From assembly GCA_011317545.1 (NCBI GenBank), contig WUJK01000003.1, positions 372,001 through 436,000 of the forward strand: DNA of 64,000 nucleotides. Direction: 5' to 3'. Source of the DNA: Coniella vitis. Taxonomy: Eukaryota; Ascomycota; Sordariomycetes; Diaporthales; Schizoparmaceae. Below, one piece after another: positions 32,175 to 43,960 of the stretch. The notes beneath the pieces are model-generated. The model worked only from the letters and a program-made list of their open reading frames with translations. It did no database searches and had not been told where the DNA came from. The stretch's first letter is position 1. The number at the start of each line of letters is the position of its first letter. Both the position numbers and the translations under genes were made by a program.

Positions 32175-34775
32175 TCAGACGCTGAACTCATGGTTTGGAC
32201 CTGGGATGTTGCCAGCTTGGTAAGAAGGACCATTGTTCATTCCGTTGTTCAGGCCATAAGCCATGTTGAGAGCACCGTAATCCAGTAAGGTCATCGTTGG
32301 GTAAGGGGCATTGGCTGGCTGAGCCACATCAAAGTCTCCCCAAAGATTAGAAAGGTTGTCTTGGCGCTGGACACAAAGCGGATTGAGCCCATCAGAAGTC
32401 CCGTTCTGGCGGCGTTGTCCAAGGAACGTTGGCAAGTTGGAAGCCTGGTGCAATCCGTATGGATTACGCTCGTTCTCTTTATCGAAAAGAGTGAATGGAG
32501 ATGGGTTATCGTGTCGGCTAAATAAGGATGACATGGGGCGATTGGCAGGGAGGTTCTGCATGGCAGATCGTTGAGGAAGTGTCGCATGGTGATCACTGAA
32601 AGGATTGTCGATCATATCTGCAAGGTAATTTGCGTCAATCATGTATTCCAACTACAACGAGGGGATTGGAACCCACCTTGGACAACCTGACGTCCTGCTG
32701 CAGAATTGTCGTTCACGCGAGCCAAGTCACGCGAGCCGTCATCGAAGACCGTCAAGGCACGACCGTCCTTTGTGTCCTGCACATCATCGTCGGAAACAAT
32801 GTCTTCGGGCTTGACCTCTTCCCTCTTGACCACACGTTTGCCGGACCTCAAGGCCTTCGTTGCTGATCGTGTCTTGCGTGGACCTTCCGGGGCTGCTGTT
32901 GCTGCAGCTTTGCCTCGATGCTTCTTTGGTGGAGGCACCTCTTTCTCATCCTTTATCTCCTCATGTGTGATTATGTTAGCGTGGCTCTATAATGATCATT
33001 GAGCTATTGTATGACCTACAGGGCTTCCGTCCACAGATGGGCTGTCATAGACATTGCGAGTACGATCAACCTTAAACATACCCTCGTCCCAGACATACTC
33101 GATTTGCTCGACAGACTTCGACGTCGTCACCATGTTTGCAAGTACTGAATGGTCCTTTTTCTGGTTGCGCATCCGTCGCATCTCGGGTGTAGCCGCATCA
33201 AAAATGCGCATGCCGGGCCAAACAGCACCCTTGAGCTTGGGTGAGCGGGAGTACTCTTCGCCCTCTTCGGAAGCCCGTTCATTGTGGAAGTACTCGGATT
33301 GTTGCGGAGTTTGGGATTGGAGATAGACGCTTGAGGCTCGTTTGTCCACGGGGGTCTGGTAGGAGCTGTCAAATGTGCCGTCGACGTGGACATGGTAGGG
33401 CCAGGCAAGAGGGTTGAGGGGATTCTGGGCGAGTCCAAGCGGCGTGCTCTGGCCGCTTTCCAGCTTCACTTGTTCTTGCGCGACAGACGAGCGGCGAGGC
33501 TTCTTCTGCTAAGCTTCGAGTTAGCCACAGGGCTTTTCATAGAGCCATTTGGCAAATGCGGATGGGGCTGTCAACTTGCTTCATTACCACTTGCTCGCTG
33601 TCTTTTGAGCTGGGTTTGCCTCTTCTTTTCCTTCGCGTCCTGGCGATTCTTCAACAGTTGCGTGATACCGTATTGATCAGCCCACTCTTTGAACAATTGT
33701 ATAGTATTCTTGTCTTCGGCCTTGTCGGAAATTTCAAGCTTGAAACGTGCGGCAAGATGGCTCTTGGAGGCAATGTGGGTCAAGAGGTGGGAAACATCAG
33801 AGAAGTTCGGCTTCTTTGGGCAGAGGCAGCACTTCAAAGGGATGGAATTGGAATTGAGAGCAGGATTTGGATTTGGATGGTCCGAACCGGCGGTATCCAC
33901 AGCGGGCTCTCCTTGAATTGGGAGAGGAGCATTATCCATAATGGACTGAAAGTTGGGTCAGAAAGTCAGAACGACAGTAGAATCAAGAAACTTCCGTATA
34001 CGACGGTACAGAGACGCTGACACAAGCAAGAGCAAGGAAGCAACAAAAGAGTGAACACAGGGGTGCTACCGTCACGGAAGCGAAGGCACAATAGGACGGT
34101 GGTGATCAGGGAGTCGTGCGTAAGAGAGGGATCTCGCATAGAAGGAGAGGTTTGTTGGATCGCGGTTGGAGTGGACGGAGGGAATCGGAGAAGCAAGTGT
34201 TGCAAGCAAGGTTAACTTACGGTTGGATCGAAGTTAGGCATGGAAAGAGGCGCCTGCGAGTTGACATCAGATTGGGAATACAGGACAGGAGCCATCCGGG
34301 AGCTGGAAAGACTGCCTTCCAACACTTGCGTGTGCAGGAAGCGTTCGCTGGTATTGTGGCCTAAAATACTGCTCTGGGAGCTGTCTTGGCCTGCCAGTCT
34401 GGGGGAAAGGTTAATATGGGCAGGAAGCTGCTCATGGGGACTGGGAGAAGGAGGAAGGAGCTGCTCAGTTGCGGCAGGCTCCTGCCTAAGCACTTCAAGC
34501 CAAGGCGAGGACTGCGGCGCAACAGTGGACTTTGGGTGAGGCACACAGGACGGTATCGTGGCTGGAACCCAATGCCGCTCCTCATCAGAGTATGCATCGT
34601 ATGGCTGTTTGGGAGGAGACGATATCATCTTGACCTCATCGAGTGCGGCCATCAGCGGTTTCTTGAGCGCGTTCCCTAGACTGTTGTTGTAGATCAGGCA
34701 GCCGTTCGCGCCTGCCTTCCCATCATCACCGTCCGATGGCGTCTCATAACCAGACCAGTCTTTGGTCTTGGGCAT
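32175..34775 (-). CDS. Hypothetical protein with a CCHH-type zinc finger
   Basis: Function unknown. Five exons are supported from the ATG at 34775: 34775-34221, 33945-33595, 33508-33020, 32959-32677 and 32617-32175, all in phase, giving about 706 aa. One finger is visible near residue 215: KCCLCPKKPNFSDVSHLLTH followed by IASKSHLAARF, i.e. CxxC-x12-H-x5-H, resembling C2H2/U1-type fingers. It is followed by FKEWADQYGITQLLKNRQDA and a basic coiled segment. A later conserved-looking block includes WPGMRIFDAATPEMRRMRNQ, then LANMVTTSKSVEQIEYVWDE. Another basic patch (PPPKKHRGKAAAT, GKRVVKREE) suggests nuclear localisation. The intron at 33594-33509 appears to use a GC donor (gcaagt). A spliced upstream ORF lies 5' of this ATG and may instead belong to a longer first exon set. 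Confidence 0.78.
33509..33594 (-). other. Candidate GC-AG intron of the zinc-finger gene
   Basis: The donor reads CGA|gcaagt and the acceptor gcttag|CAG, with a consensus branch site ggctaactcg 16-20 nt upstream. Only this pair keeps the frames on both sides (both phase 0). All GT candidates nearby (gtggta, gtaatg, gttgac) are phase 1 and would need a poor caag acceptor. Confidence 0.6.
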
Positions 34776-34890
34776 TTTGCACTCTTTGTTGTGGATTTGT
34801 TGTTTTGGGTGAGGCGAAATGTAGCAGATTTCAGTTGGTTGAGAGATCTCAAGTCGAGTACCGGTCTGAAGTGGACTGGATGGAAGGTAC

Positions 34891-35077
34891 TCAGCAATTG
34901 AATCCGTCTTCAATCTCTATTGGGGCGACGTAGGCCTTTTGGGAGATTCTCTGTGTTAACTTCAGAGTACAATCAATTCTTTTTAACCAGCCTGTGAGTT
35001 TGCTTGCTTACCAGTGCATGAGGTAAAACGCTGAGTTCGGAGTCGCTATCGGAACCGCTGAAGTGGCTGTGGGTCAT
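34891..35077 (-). CDS. Spliced upstream ORF (41 codons) 5' of the zinc-finger gene
   Basis: Exons 35077-35012 and 34950-34891 join across a 61-bp intron (gtaagc ... gttaacacag) and encode 41 aa: M-T-H-S-H-F-S-G-S, then DSDSELSVLPHAL, RISQKAYVAPIEIEDGFNC and TGA. It ends 115 nt before the main ATG. It could be a translational uORF, or an alternative N-terminus of the downstream gene that I could not connect in frame. Confidence 0.4.
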
Positions 35078-38000
35078 AACCCAAGCAGGTCAACTTGAAG
35101 CTGTAATATTCAAATGACCATGGGATAATGTTGGAAGGAGATAAACTGGAGGCTAGAAGAAACTTCGAATTTGATCGTACCCAAGTTTCAGACTGTGGCC
35201 ATTTGGTGCTGGTAGAGTGGAGACCACGGGTTGGTGGTAGCAGTAAGTAGAAGCCAAGGAAGGCAGGAAGGAAGGAAGGGGGAAGACGACGCTATCGATA
35301 CCACAGCCAGTACCTACTTAGCAGAACAGCCACCCGTCTGCCATTATAAACAATCTTTGATTGAGAGACAATTTCAAAATTACGAGGACTACAAGATAAG
35401 TTTCAGCCTGTTGGGATATTGAAGTATCAGTACACAAAGTATTTCCAAGCAAGGAACAGTCAGCCAGGGAAACGTGATATGTAGACAATGATTTCCATGC
35501 GTTTAACATACGCTAGATTCTCCAAATACCTCAATAAGGTCCATTATCGTGATCTCTCATGCCGTAGTGTTCATAAAACTGGGAATGATTCCGTAGATAG
35601 CTCTCAAACGAATCAAATGCGATAGCCGAGCCCGGCTAACCAGCTGAATGCTTGTGTCCTGCCCGACTTGATCCTGAAGCTCCGCTACCAAAATCTGCTG
35701 CTCGACGCTTGACGGCTCACCAAATTTGGAAAGGGACTTACGAGAGTCAATCTTCAGGAGCCGGAAATGAATGGAAGCCTCGAGGGAGTTTTGTTTCTCG
35801 AGCTCCGCAGAAAATACATACTCTTGCCTTCCAGGTATAACAGATCCCAACAGTGGCCTCACGACCTGGAAAGAGCGCTCCAAGCTGATTGACGTACGAA
35901 AGGCTGAAGCTGTGTTGACATCTCTCAAGCACATTGAGAAAGCGGCAGGAAGACTCCTCGACGAGTTCGGGTATGCCTGTTGTCTATCTTCATCGTACAA
36001 TCGTCTGCCTTTTCTGTTAGCTATTCACGCGAACTAAGATGCTTGATGCAGACGACCGTCCGAATCCCAAATCCTCAAGCTCAAGCCTGTATATTAGCCG
36101 ACTACTCGAGGTTGGAAAGGCTGAGTAGCGTTACTAGCGCAAGATATATCTTCACAAGGATCATCTGTGCAACTGCCGCAAGGCACTTCGGTGAACGCCA
36201 AGCACAGGAGTCACAAGTCTTCCATCCTGGGAGCAATAACGACTTTGAAGACTCACCTTCGAATCCTCTCTGATGGAATTGCTCTTGATTTGAACTAGCG
36301 AGTCATCCTACTCTCCATCGTACATTGCGTACGTAAAGTCGGTCAGATGACTCCTGTTCTTCAAATGATCCAACCATGATCAACGATGCCACCCTCGGCG
36401 GATTTCAGCATCGAGTTGCCACTATGATCATCTATGATCATCCATATAACATAGCACCCCATCCCGCCTCAGCCGCGGCTGAAGAATGGCCCCTACACTG
36501 CTAATATAGCCGGATACAAGCGGCAGAGGGGCTTCTGGGCGTAGAGCGGGCTCGTACATTGTCAAAGTCCATGGCCCACGTGGTTAGACGGCACGGATCG
36601 GATGCATTCTGGCCCAGCGCAACGGTTCGGCGCCGTAGACCACGGGACCCGGGGGCAAAGCCAGACGGCCTGGGCGGCGCTACGTCCAACGGAGGTCAGC
36701 TTGATCTACCGACCACTAAAGAGTTTTGCGCCGTGAAAGATAAACCAGGCAAATTGCATAACGCCCGTCCCAAATGACGCAAATGCAAAGGTACCAGCTT
36801 GCGTGCACAGACGCTGGCGCACAGCCCAACAACCTCGGGGTTCTTTGAAGATATAGCTCATTTCCCGTCTATTAGGTGCAATTCGGCCATGCGTGTCTTT
36901 CGCGGAATAAATTGGGTGCGGCAGACCGAGCAGATACTGCTGAGTCAATTGTCGAGTCGGAATGTAGTTGCGAAGCAAAAATCTAGGCCAGAACCTGACA
37001 AATCCAAGATCGTATGGCCAGTCCTCCCTTAACCTTATCGTGAATGACAAGCCTCTTGGACTAGATAAATGACACTTCAAAGCCTACCGCTAGATCGTCG
37101 CTATTGCCAGGGGCTGCGGGAGCCATCTCGTGAGGTGCTAGGCCAGTTTCTGAGGAGTGAGTAGGGGTTTCAAAAGTGATGGACGTCATTGATAGCAACA
37201 GGAGCAGGGAACCACGACTTCACCATACACAGGAAAGGTAACAAGATTGTCAAAGTGGTGCATCATGTTTCTGAATTCACAGAAAGATTAAAAGAATAGA
37301 CGTTGGGTCTAGAGAACTACCTGAGCCAGGAATATTGCAAAACTGCAAGATGCGTGAGCAATACAAATAATGCCCAGTGTTCACAGGTCTCTAACGATGC
37401 CTGAGAGACGGCACGGGAGCGGACCCCCAGCAAGAAGCCCCTTCCCACTATTGTGATACTCCAGCGGCTGACTGGCGGCTAAACGGGTCGGGGTCCCCCC
37501 ATTAGCTCATCCACCATTCTCACCCGCGCCACCCCTCCATAGAAAGCAACAGCGCTGTAACCGCAACTCTTTGGACCCTGAAGCTTGTCGTTTGATCAGC
37601 CAAAGAGTATGCCGATTTGAACGTCATCGATGGCAGAAGGGGAAGACCCACCCATTCTTTGAACATCTGGATCAGCACACGTCTACTGGCCAGACGAGCA
37701 AAGACGATCCCCCGACCATCTCGTATATATCCTTGTGGTTCATCGTTTTTGGGCTGTTTTGGAATGCAAAACGCGCAATTGCTGTGGGTCCCCCATCATT
37801 CTGCAGTGCTTGTCTGATTTCGTCTTGTCCGATGGCGATATCAAGACTTTCTAGTTCGATCACGTCTGACGGTCCCCATGGACGACTACTATGCAAGCTT
37901 TGCAAGGTTGCTCTTGATTCTGTTTTTTGCTCCCCGTTCAAAAGCACAAATGTCAATCAAGGGCCTTGTTGACCCAGCTGCCAAAAGCATGACGACTGAG

Positions 38001-38960
38001 TGGTTTCCCCAAACAAAGCAATCAGGTCAGGTGTCGGGGATGGTTCCAGAACATTGGCGGGACGGCTGGATTGGTTGAGTCTGAGCGACTACTCGACAAG
38101 TGTATATAGGCTATTTGCATTTACAGTTTAGAGATGTATCAAGTGGTACGTCTGGTCTAGATTCTGGATGTACTACTACACATCTCCAAATGGCCACTTG
38201 CTCGCCGTGGCATGACAAAAGCCTCTTTATGCGGGGTTAGCAGTTGACTGTGAGCTCTATACGGCACTTGATGTGTAAACACCCTGAAGATCTATCTCTA
38301 ACACATAGCAGAATCTGCATACTTTCCCCCGCAATGCAACGATTCTGGGAGTTCTTGCATAGGGCACCCAACTTACCGTATGATGATAGCCCAACCCCTC
38401 GCTGTACTACCGTCATCTAAGTACATGATCTTGTATTGATGTCTCTATCAGCCCATCCAGAGCCCACCATCGTCCATCTCGTTTCCCTCCACAGTAAGCT
38501 TTAACACTAAAGCGGCGCTATGGCCTCCTCTTGTCTTGTTCGTTCCCGCCCAAGTAACCGTACTATGTCCTATGTAGTCGGTAGTCCACTTGTCTTCCTC
38601 ACCACACTGAGGAACGCTCACCCTTGTCGTTACCCTTGGTCCGTCATCCCCGCATCACCACGGTTGGGGTCACTTGCCCAAGGATACCTTGACTCTAATC
38701 ATCATTGGTGAGGTCACTCTCGATCAACAGTCTACAGGGCAGGGGCTTGCCTTGCGAGAAGACCTGATGAGGGATGAGGACTGGTGGTATGATCGATTGT
38801 TTATATATCCCCGCCTTCCGCATCCCCGATAACTCGTGGGTGTGTGAATGGGTTGACCATACAAACTTTCTACACAAACTTGCAACATATACAATATACC
38901 GAGACACAATTACTCGCTCCATCGCACCCATACATCGGGATCTGAATCTGAACAATAGCA
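35078..38960. other. Gene-poor region (about 3.9 kb)
   Basis: Only one weak candidate gene (35557-35934, -) is noted. Other open stretches (36706-37080 -, 37571-37972 +, 37672-37956 -) have no recognisable domains, no good splice context and overlap each other. No tRNA, repeat array or transposon signature was seen. Confidence 0.5.
35557..35934 (-). CDS. Candidate hypothetical protein, probably 3' part of a spliced gene
   Basis: An open frame runs from about 36013 down to the stop at 35557. It begins just after a branch-plus-acceptor pattern (tagctaacag ... aaaggcag), suggesting an upstream exon that I could not identify. From the first ATG (35934) it encodes 125 aa: MCLRDVNTASAFRTSISLER, then VIPGRQEYVFSAELEKQNSL, HFRLLKIDSRKSLSKFGEP and a helical RARLSHLIRLRAIYGII end. 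Composition is protein-like, but there is no recognised family. It may be a gene or a relic. Confidence 0.33.
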   Translation of the reverse strand: MCLRDVNTASAFRTSISLERSFQVVRPLLGSVIPGRQEYVFSAELEKQNSLEASIHFRLLKIDSRKSLSKFGEPSSVEQQILVAELQDQVGQDTSIQLVSRARLSHLIRLRAIYGIIPSFMNTTA

Positions 38961-39244
38961 ATGAACTCCAACAAGGACACTCGATCGGGCTCCGTCTCTT
39001 CTACCTCCTCTGCTGGCTCCCCTCCAGCCCGCCGCGGGTCTGGCCCGTTGTTTGCCTCGCTGCATGAGAATAAACGACCTAACGACCCTAAGATTCAAGC
39101 ACGCCGTCAGAGTTTACAAGAACAGAGACCAACACCAGGAATGTTTGGCAAGATGTGGAATAAGTGAGAAAGCTTCTTCACCATCTTCTGAGTAACATAA
39201 CGACTGACATTTTTACTAGTTGGGTGCATGGGCCGTCTTCTTGA
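38961..39244 (+). CDS. Small conserved Ser/Arg-rich fungal protein (conidiation-protein-like)
   Basis: Two exons, 38961-39163 and 39220-39244, give 75 aa. The intron (gtgaga ... cgactgac ... ttttactag) replaces an apparent stop at 39167 with the conserved-looking end M-W-N-N-W-V-H-G-P-S-S. The N-terminal half is Ser/Thr/Gly with a PPARRGSGPLFASL motif, then NKRPNDPKIQARRQSLQEQ and PGMFGKMWNNWVHG. This layout (RRxS, then LF/FA, NKR, ARRxS, G-x-(L/M/F)-G-x-(L/M)-W-N) recalls small conidiation-associated fungal proteins such as the CON-8 group, but that link is from memory of the pattern and is uncertain. No signal peptide or membrane segment is present. Confidence 0.7.
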
Positions 39245-40522
39245 AAGTATTATATACTGATATAAAGCAGAGAGAGCTTTAGGTGGCGTCGCTTGCAGTG
39301 TGGGTGTTTGGGAGTTAAATATCGACAATTTGACTTGAAACATGATGTTTTTGCCATGCTTGTAGTTAAATGGTCGTATGAATACTATATATTCAGTCAT
39401 TGTACTCAAATTTCCGTCACAAACATATTCATTACACGATGTGGTGGATAATTAATATACACTGCTACAAGATGCGCTTTTATAAGCGGAACTGATAGAC
39501 ACTAATGTCCAATGAAAATATGACCCAACTCTCAGCTTGTCTCATAAGTTTGCAATGCAGAGAAATACACAATTAAGCGAATGTTGTTGCGCCGATGCAT
39601 AACAAGCTTACCGTCTTGTCAATATATCGCACATGCGGTTAGCCAATAGCTCGCGCGAACGTTGTCACGGACCTTGGGGTTGTGACGTTTCTAGCCGCTG
39701 ACATCGTTTGCATTTGTCGACCTAATATTGCCTTGACACAGTGTATCAAGCAAGAAATCTGGCGCCAGAATAGGTTGATTAGTTGACGACTCGATTTCGA
39801 AGCAATCAGTCGATTGTTGCTGTAGAATAGTTGAGACCCGCCCCCCGAAGCCAGTCACAGAAGCCTATGAATGTGGAATTAGCCCTCACGAAGCATGGCA
39901 GACAATGATGTTGCTGAACAAGTGGAAGAGAGTGCCACGAAGCCTTTAAAGCGAAGCTGTAGTGCACATGGATGAGGACCCAGGTCGTGAAAGATCCCTC
40001 AGCTCGAACGTCCAGGCAGTATTCCGCCCGAGTTCGGCTGGCGACATAGAAACAACGAAATTGGGAAAAATGAGCGCGAATGATTATCAAGATAGTTTGG
40101 TAGTGCAGGAGGCTAGGGTGGTTACGGGCACAGTGGGACATCATGCAGTGTAATGCGGCAGATATTAGGCAGGCAAGGATGCAGGCGTGTAGTAACGGGC
40201 TTAGTGCAACAGCGTCACCAGAGGAGATGACTTGTAAGTGGAACGATGGAAAAGAGGGCATGGAGTGATGTGTTCATTAGAAGGTGCTTTTGTTTCGGAA
40301 GGAGCTAAAAATCAATAATAACCTGCAATTTGCTTCCTTTGTTTTCCGTGATAAGACGACAAATGTTTTGGACCCCTTACTGACTCCGACAACTCGGAAC
40401 ACGCCAACAGATCAAATGCAGGCACATTGCGTGTAAGTATGCTCAAACCTGTCTATGAAATGAAGAGCAAAGTTTTCAGGGCAATGTGTATGCCAGGGAC
40501 ACAGCATGGCCCGGGGCTGCCC
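39245..40522. other. Intergenic region (convergent 3' ends)
   Basis: About 1.3 kb, AT-rich around 39240-39600. An open stretch at 39806-40261 (-) has no recognisable domain and is not called. Confidence 0.55.
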
Positions 40523-42084
40523 CTAGATGCGATGCTTTTCGCTCTCTGAATAGGAAGGTTAGCCTCGTCCAGGCTGGGCGGGGCCCTTGTTTGAGCTCTC
40601 ACCGAGTCTCGAGTATAGCATGTAGAGGGCCATGCGGTTGCACTCTTCCGTGCCAGTGATCGTGACAAGTCGCTCGTTGCTGTTGTCTTGGGGCTCGTTG
40701 ATCTTGATGACGCTGCCGCTGATCTGCCGAATCTCGTTGATCTTCTGACCGCCTTTACCGATAATGGCTCCGACCATGTCGTTGGGGATGTAAATCTGCT
40801 GGGTGAGAGGCGCTCCGGGCATGCCTGCACCGCCGTGCATTGGTTGTGCTTGAGGACCTCCATGAACATGAGGGCCGGCATGGGGACCGTGGTGAGGTTG
40901 CATATGAGGCGCTGGACCATAGGCACCACCAGCCTGTGCACCATAGTGCATGGGCACCGCAGGATTGGGCTGAGCGGGGTGAGACTGGGCACCGTACGGA
41001 GCTCCGTACGAGGGAGCCATCTGGTGCGAGCGAGGATCCTGGCGAGAGTTGTGTCTACCGTAGTTCTCGCTCCGGCCGTAGTTGCCTCCAGCTGGTTGTG
41101 GCATGTATGGCACTACCTGCATCCCACCAGGAATGGCACCGGTTGGTCCGCCACTCCGAGTGGCATATGCAGAGGCGGCAGGCCCTCCGAACCGCTCATT
41201 CAGTTGCTCGAGCAGGGTACTAGCCACATAGTACGTGGCAATGTGAACGGCATCGGCGACACCCATCACGACGAGGGATCGCTCGGTCGAAAGAGGGAGA
41301 ACTGAATCGGAAGCATTCAGTCTAGCTCCCGAGGCTTCTTGGATTTCCTTGATGCGCGCACCGCCCTTTCCAATAATCGAACCGATCAGAATAGAGGGGA
41401 TGAGGAGTCTGAGGGGGTAAGTCTTGGACTGCGGGTTCGAAGCCTCCACCAGCGGCTCGTTGTTGAGCGTGCGAATGATCAAACCAAATGCCTAGGATAG
41501 TCAGCAATAAGAAATACATCTTGATACAGAGGATAACGAACCTTGGCCACCGCGTCTACACTTCCGCTCACTGTAAGGATACGCTCTATTGCGCCCTTTT
41601 GATAGTCCGACACAGTGCACTTGGCATTGGACATTTGTCTGATCTTGGAGACATTCTCACCGCCCTTTCCAATGATCGTAGCAGCTTCCGGGCTGGTAAT
41701 GACAGCTCGGATGTGAATCCATGCCGTTTCGTCGTGGGCAGCTGAGGCAGATGCCTGTGCAGTGCTTGCTGCTCCTGCCTGCGCGCTTGCAGCGGGCTTC
41801 GAGTCGGACGTAATTTCAGGCACAACGATCTCGCTTTGGGCATCCTTCGTCTCCGCCTTGTCGCCGTTTGTATGCGTCTCGGTCTTGGCGGCCTCTGTCT
41901 CCACAGGAGTTTCGACAGCATCGGATTGTCCATTCTCAGATGGTGATTCCTTGATCTCCTCCTCCTCTGCTCGGATGACCTTGTCGAGAGCGGGTCGTTT
42001 GGCCTCTGGCTGATCGGTTCGGGAGGGAGACGATGTCTCCTCCAAGGGACGCTTGGTGGAATGGGTGGGAGGTGAAGCCGACAT
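40523..42084 (-). CDS. Triple KH-domain RNA-binding protein (Rnc1/Pbp2/PCBP-like)
   Basis: Predicted poly(C)-type RNA-binding regulator of mRNA stability or localisation. Three exons, 42084-41542, 41491-40603 and a 23-nt terminal exon 40545-40523, give about 484 aa. The N-terminal 120 residues are acidic and Ala/Thr-rich with a basic KRPLEE/AKRPALDK patch. KH1 contains ATIIGKGGENVSKIRQMS, KH2 GSIIGKGGARIKEIQEASGA, and KH3 GAIIGKGGQKINEIRQISGS; each has the G-x-x-G loop (GKGG) intact. Between KH2 and KH3 is a long Gly/Pro/His/Tyr/Gln-rich linker. The last intron (40602-40546) replaces a read-through tail with the conserved end L-Y-S-R-L-E-S-E-K-H-R-I. Three KH domains in this spacing match S. 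pombe Rnc1 and yeast Pbp2/Hek2; exact orthology is not settled. Confidence 0.9.
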
Positions 42085-43960
42085 CTTTGCTTTTATGAAT
42101 GGATACGAATGCCTCTTTTGGTCAAAAATGGGATTTCCCTGTGTTCTTTCTTTCTTTCTTGCTTTCTGTTCAAGATTGCTTTGGAATAGATGTTTAATTG
42201 TTGCTTTCTGTATCTACACCTGTAATGCGAATTCGCGAAGGAAAACGTGCAGGTGCAGTGGCGTATCGGGTGTGGACGGGGCGGGTCGGACAGACGGTTG
42301 GGGTGAACGGCGGAGACCGTCGATGTAGGGCAGGTTGCGGCGGGAGGGCGCAGTCGCAATGTTGCGGCACAGATCAAGTCTGGGAAGACGGCGCTTCTCA
42401 ATGACTTTTTCAAGTGCGTGCAAGAGTTTGATAGCCGCTTGTTCAGAGAACTGATCGCGCGACAGGTGCGTGAACTTGCGATGACAGAATGGAGTCCCTG
42501 TCAAAGGTAGGCAAGGTTGAAGATTGAGGTCGGAGAGGTAAACAGGCAGTCAGGGGAGGCGAGGCGAGGCAAGGCGGAGGTGGATGAAGACCGGTGAGTT
42601 GACGGCGCTTGAAAAGAGAACTCGAAAGAAGATGACAGGTGTGATGAGGTAGAACGGCAGTCAAAATGTCGAGAGGCCAAGCTCAAACCTTTTCTTTGTT
42701 CCTCCTCAAGCAGTGTCAAGCGTCCAATATCACCGCCTCAAAACAGAAAAATCCTTTCCTCGAATTACGTCGTGTCTGGCGGTGAGCCAAGCAGAGAATG
42801 ACGATATGCTCTTCGTTTGGCTAAAGACCTGTGTCCTTCTCAAATCCTCGCGTCTTGTAACACCGTTAGCAGCGCGAATGATGGTCTGGCGAGTTGAGGT
42901 TGGAAATGGAGGAAAGTGGAAGGCCAGTCGTGCACAAAATGTGGGTTCGGCGGCAATATAGCTTGGGAGCTAGGAGCGGAAAGAGCCAGGCAGGCAAGCC
43001 GGGAGTGCTGCGCTAGGCCCTGAAACAGGACAGCATAGTACAGTAAAGACCTTCTGCTACGTGCAGCAATTAGTGTGTACGTGCTAATCCTAAATTCACT
43101 GTGAAAGAGTATAGTGGAACCCAGTTTGCTCGTCACTCACCTCTGGATGATTACAGCGACTAAAAGCTTTCCCAATGTCGCTCACCATGGAAACGAACAT
43201 TGAAGTGGCAGAGGGCCTGTGTGGGTACTACGCTTCAAGGTTCAAAGAGAGAGATCAATACATAGTAAATACTGAGATCATGTTGTTCGTGCCCGCACAT
43301 CGAAACGTACTATCAACTTAGCATGCGTTTCTTGTAGCGCTTCACGGTTGCTTTGCACAGTGATAGTTATGATCCGCACTGCTGTTTTTACCATAGTAGT
43401 CCGTACAGACCCCCGCTGCTACCTGCTAGGTACACAGTTCCTACCGCTTTTGGGATTATTTTATACAAGACTTGTCACCGGAACTCGACCACGGCGTGCA
43501 AAAACCCCAAGAGCTCACTTACTGTTCCACTCTGCGAGCCGTATTTTCCCGGCTTCTCATAGCAGTCCGCACTCGATTTGTTCTCATCTAAGCGCTCATG
43601 CGCGGCAGGGTCTGCGGAGCATTTAGCCCGAACCCCCAGCATAGACTCCAACTTCTGGTGCATGGGAAGGACAGACAAAAGCAATGATAACTCCTTGAAA
43701 CCCGTTCTCCCTAGAAATCTCAACGGCGGAGTGCCCGGGTCCCTTTCGAGATACCTGTTCAGCTAAGCACCTAGAGGGCACATCATCACCTAGGCGCACA
43801 GGAAGACGCGTCGACACGCGACAAGTTGCGCTACAAGGACGCCAGCCAACAGCTGGCTTGGAGGAAGCTAAAACGCACGATATTGACGCGTACATTCTTG
43901 GTGATATAACACAGAGCAATCAATGCTCTAAAAGTCTTGCTCGACGAGTTGCCTTTGAAA
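42085..43960. other. Divergent intergenic region (about 1.9 kb)
   Basis: Promoter region of the KH gene (-) and the Cenp-K-like gene (+). It contains a repeated ggcgaggcgaggcaaggc tract at about 42557-42575 and an ACGCGT box at 43806-43811. No gene is supported. Confidence 0.55.
43806..43811. promoter_or_regulatory. MluI cell-cycle box (ACGCGT) upstream of the Cenp-K-like gene
   Basis: A single ACGCGT 150 bp before the start codon at 43961, followed by an ACGCGA half-match at about 43816. Confidence 0.45.

Noticed and set aside
36540..36670. Possible tRNA- or transposon-like GC-rich segment
   Set aside because: No cloverleaf pairing, no box A/B pattern and no terminal repeats could be found.
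36706..37080. 124-codon open stretch on the - strand
   Set aside because: No recognisable domain, no splice context, and it overlaps open stretches on the other strand.
37571..37972. Overlapping open stretches on both strands in a gene-poor region
   Set aside because: Each is the mirror of the other, neither has a known motif, and composition does not favour one.
39806..40261. 151-codon open stretch (-)
   Set aside because: No domain, lies in 3' flank DNA and is overlapped by other frames.
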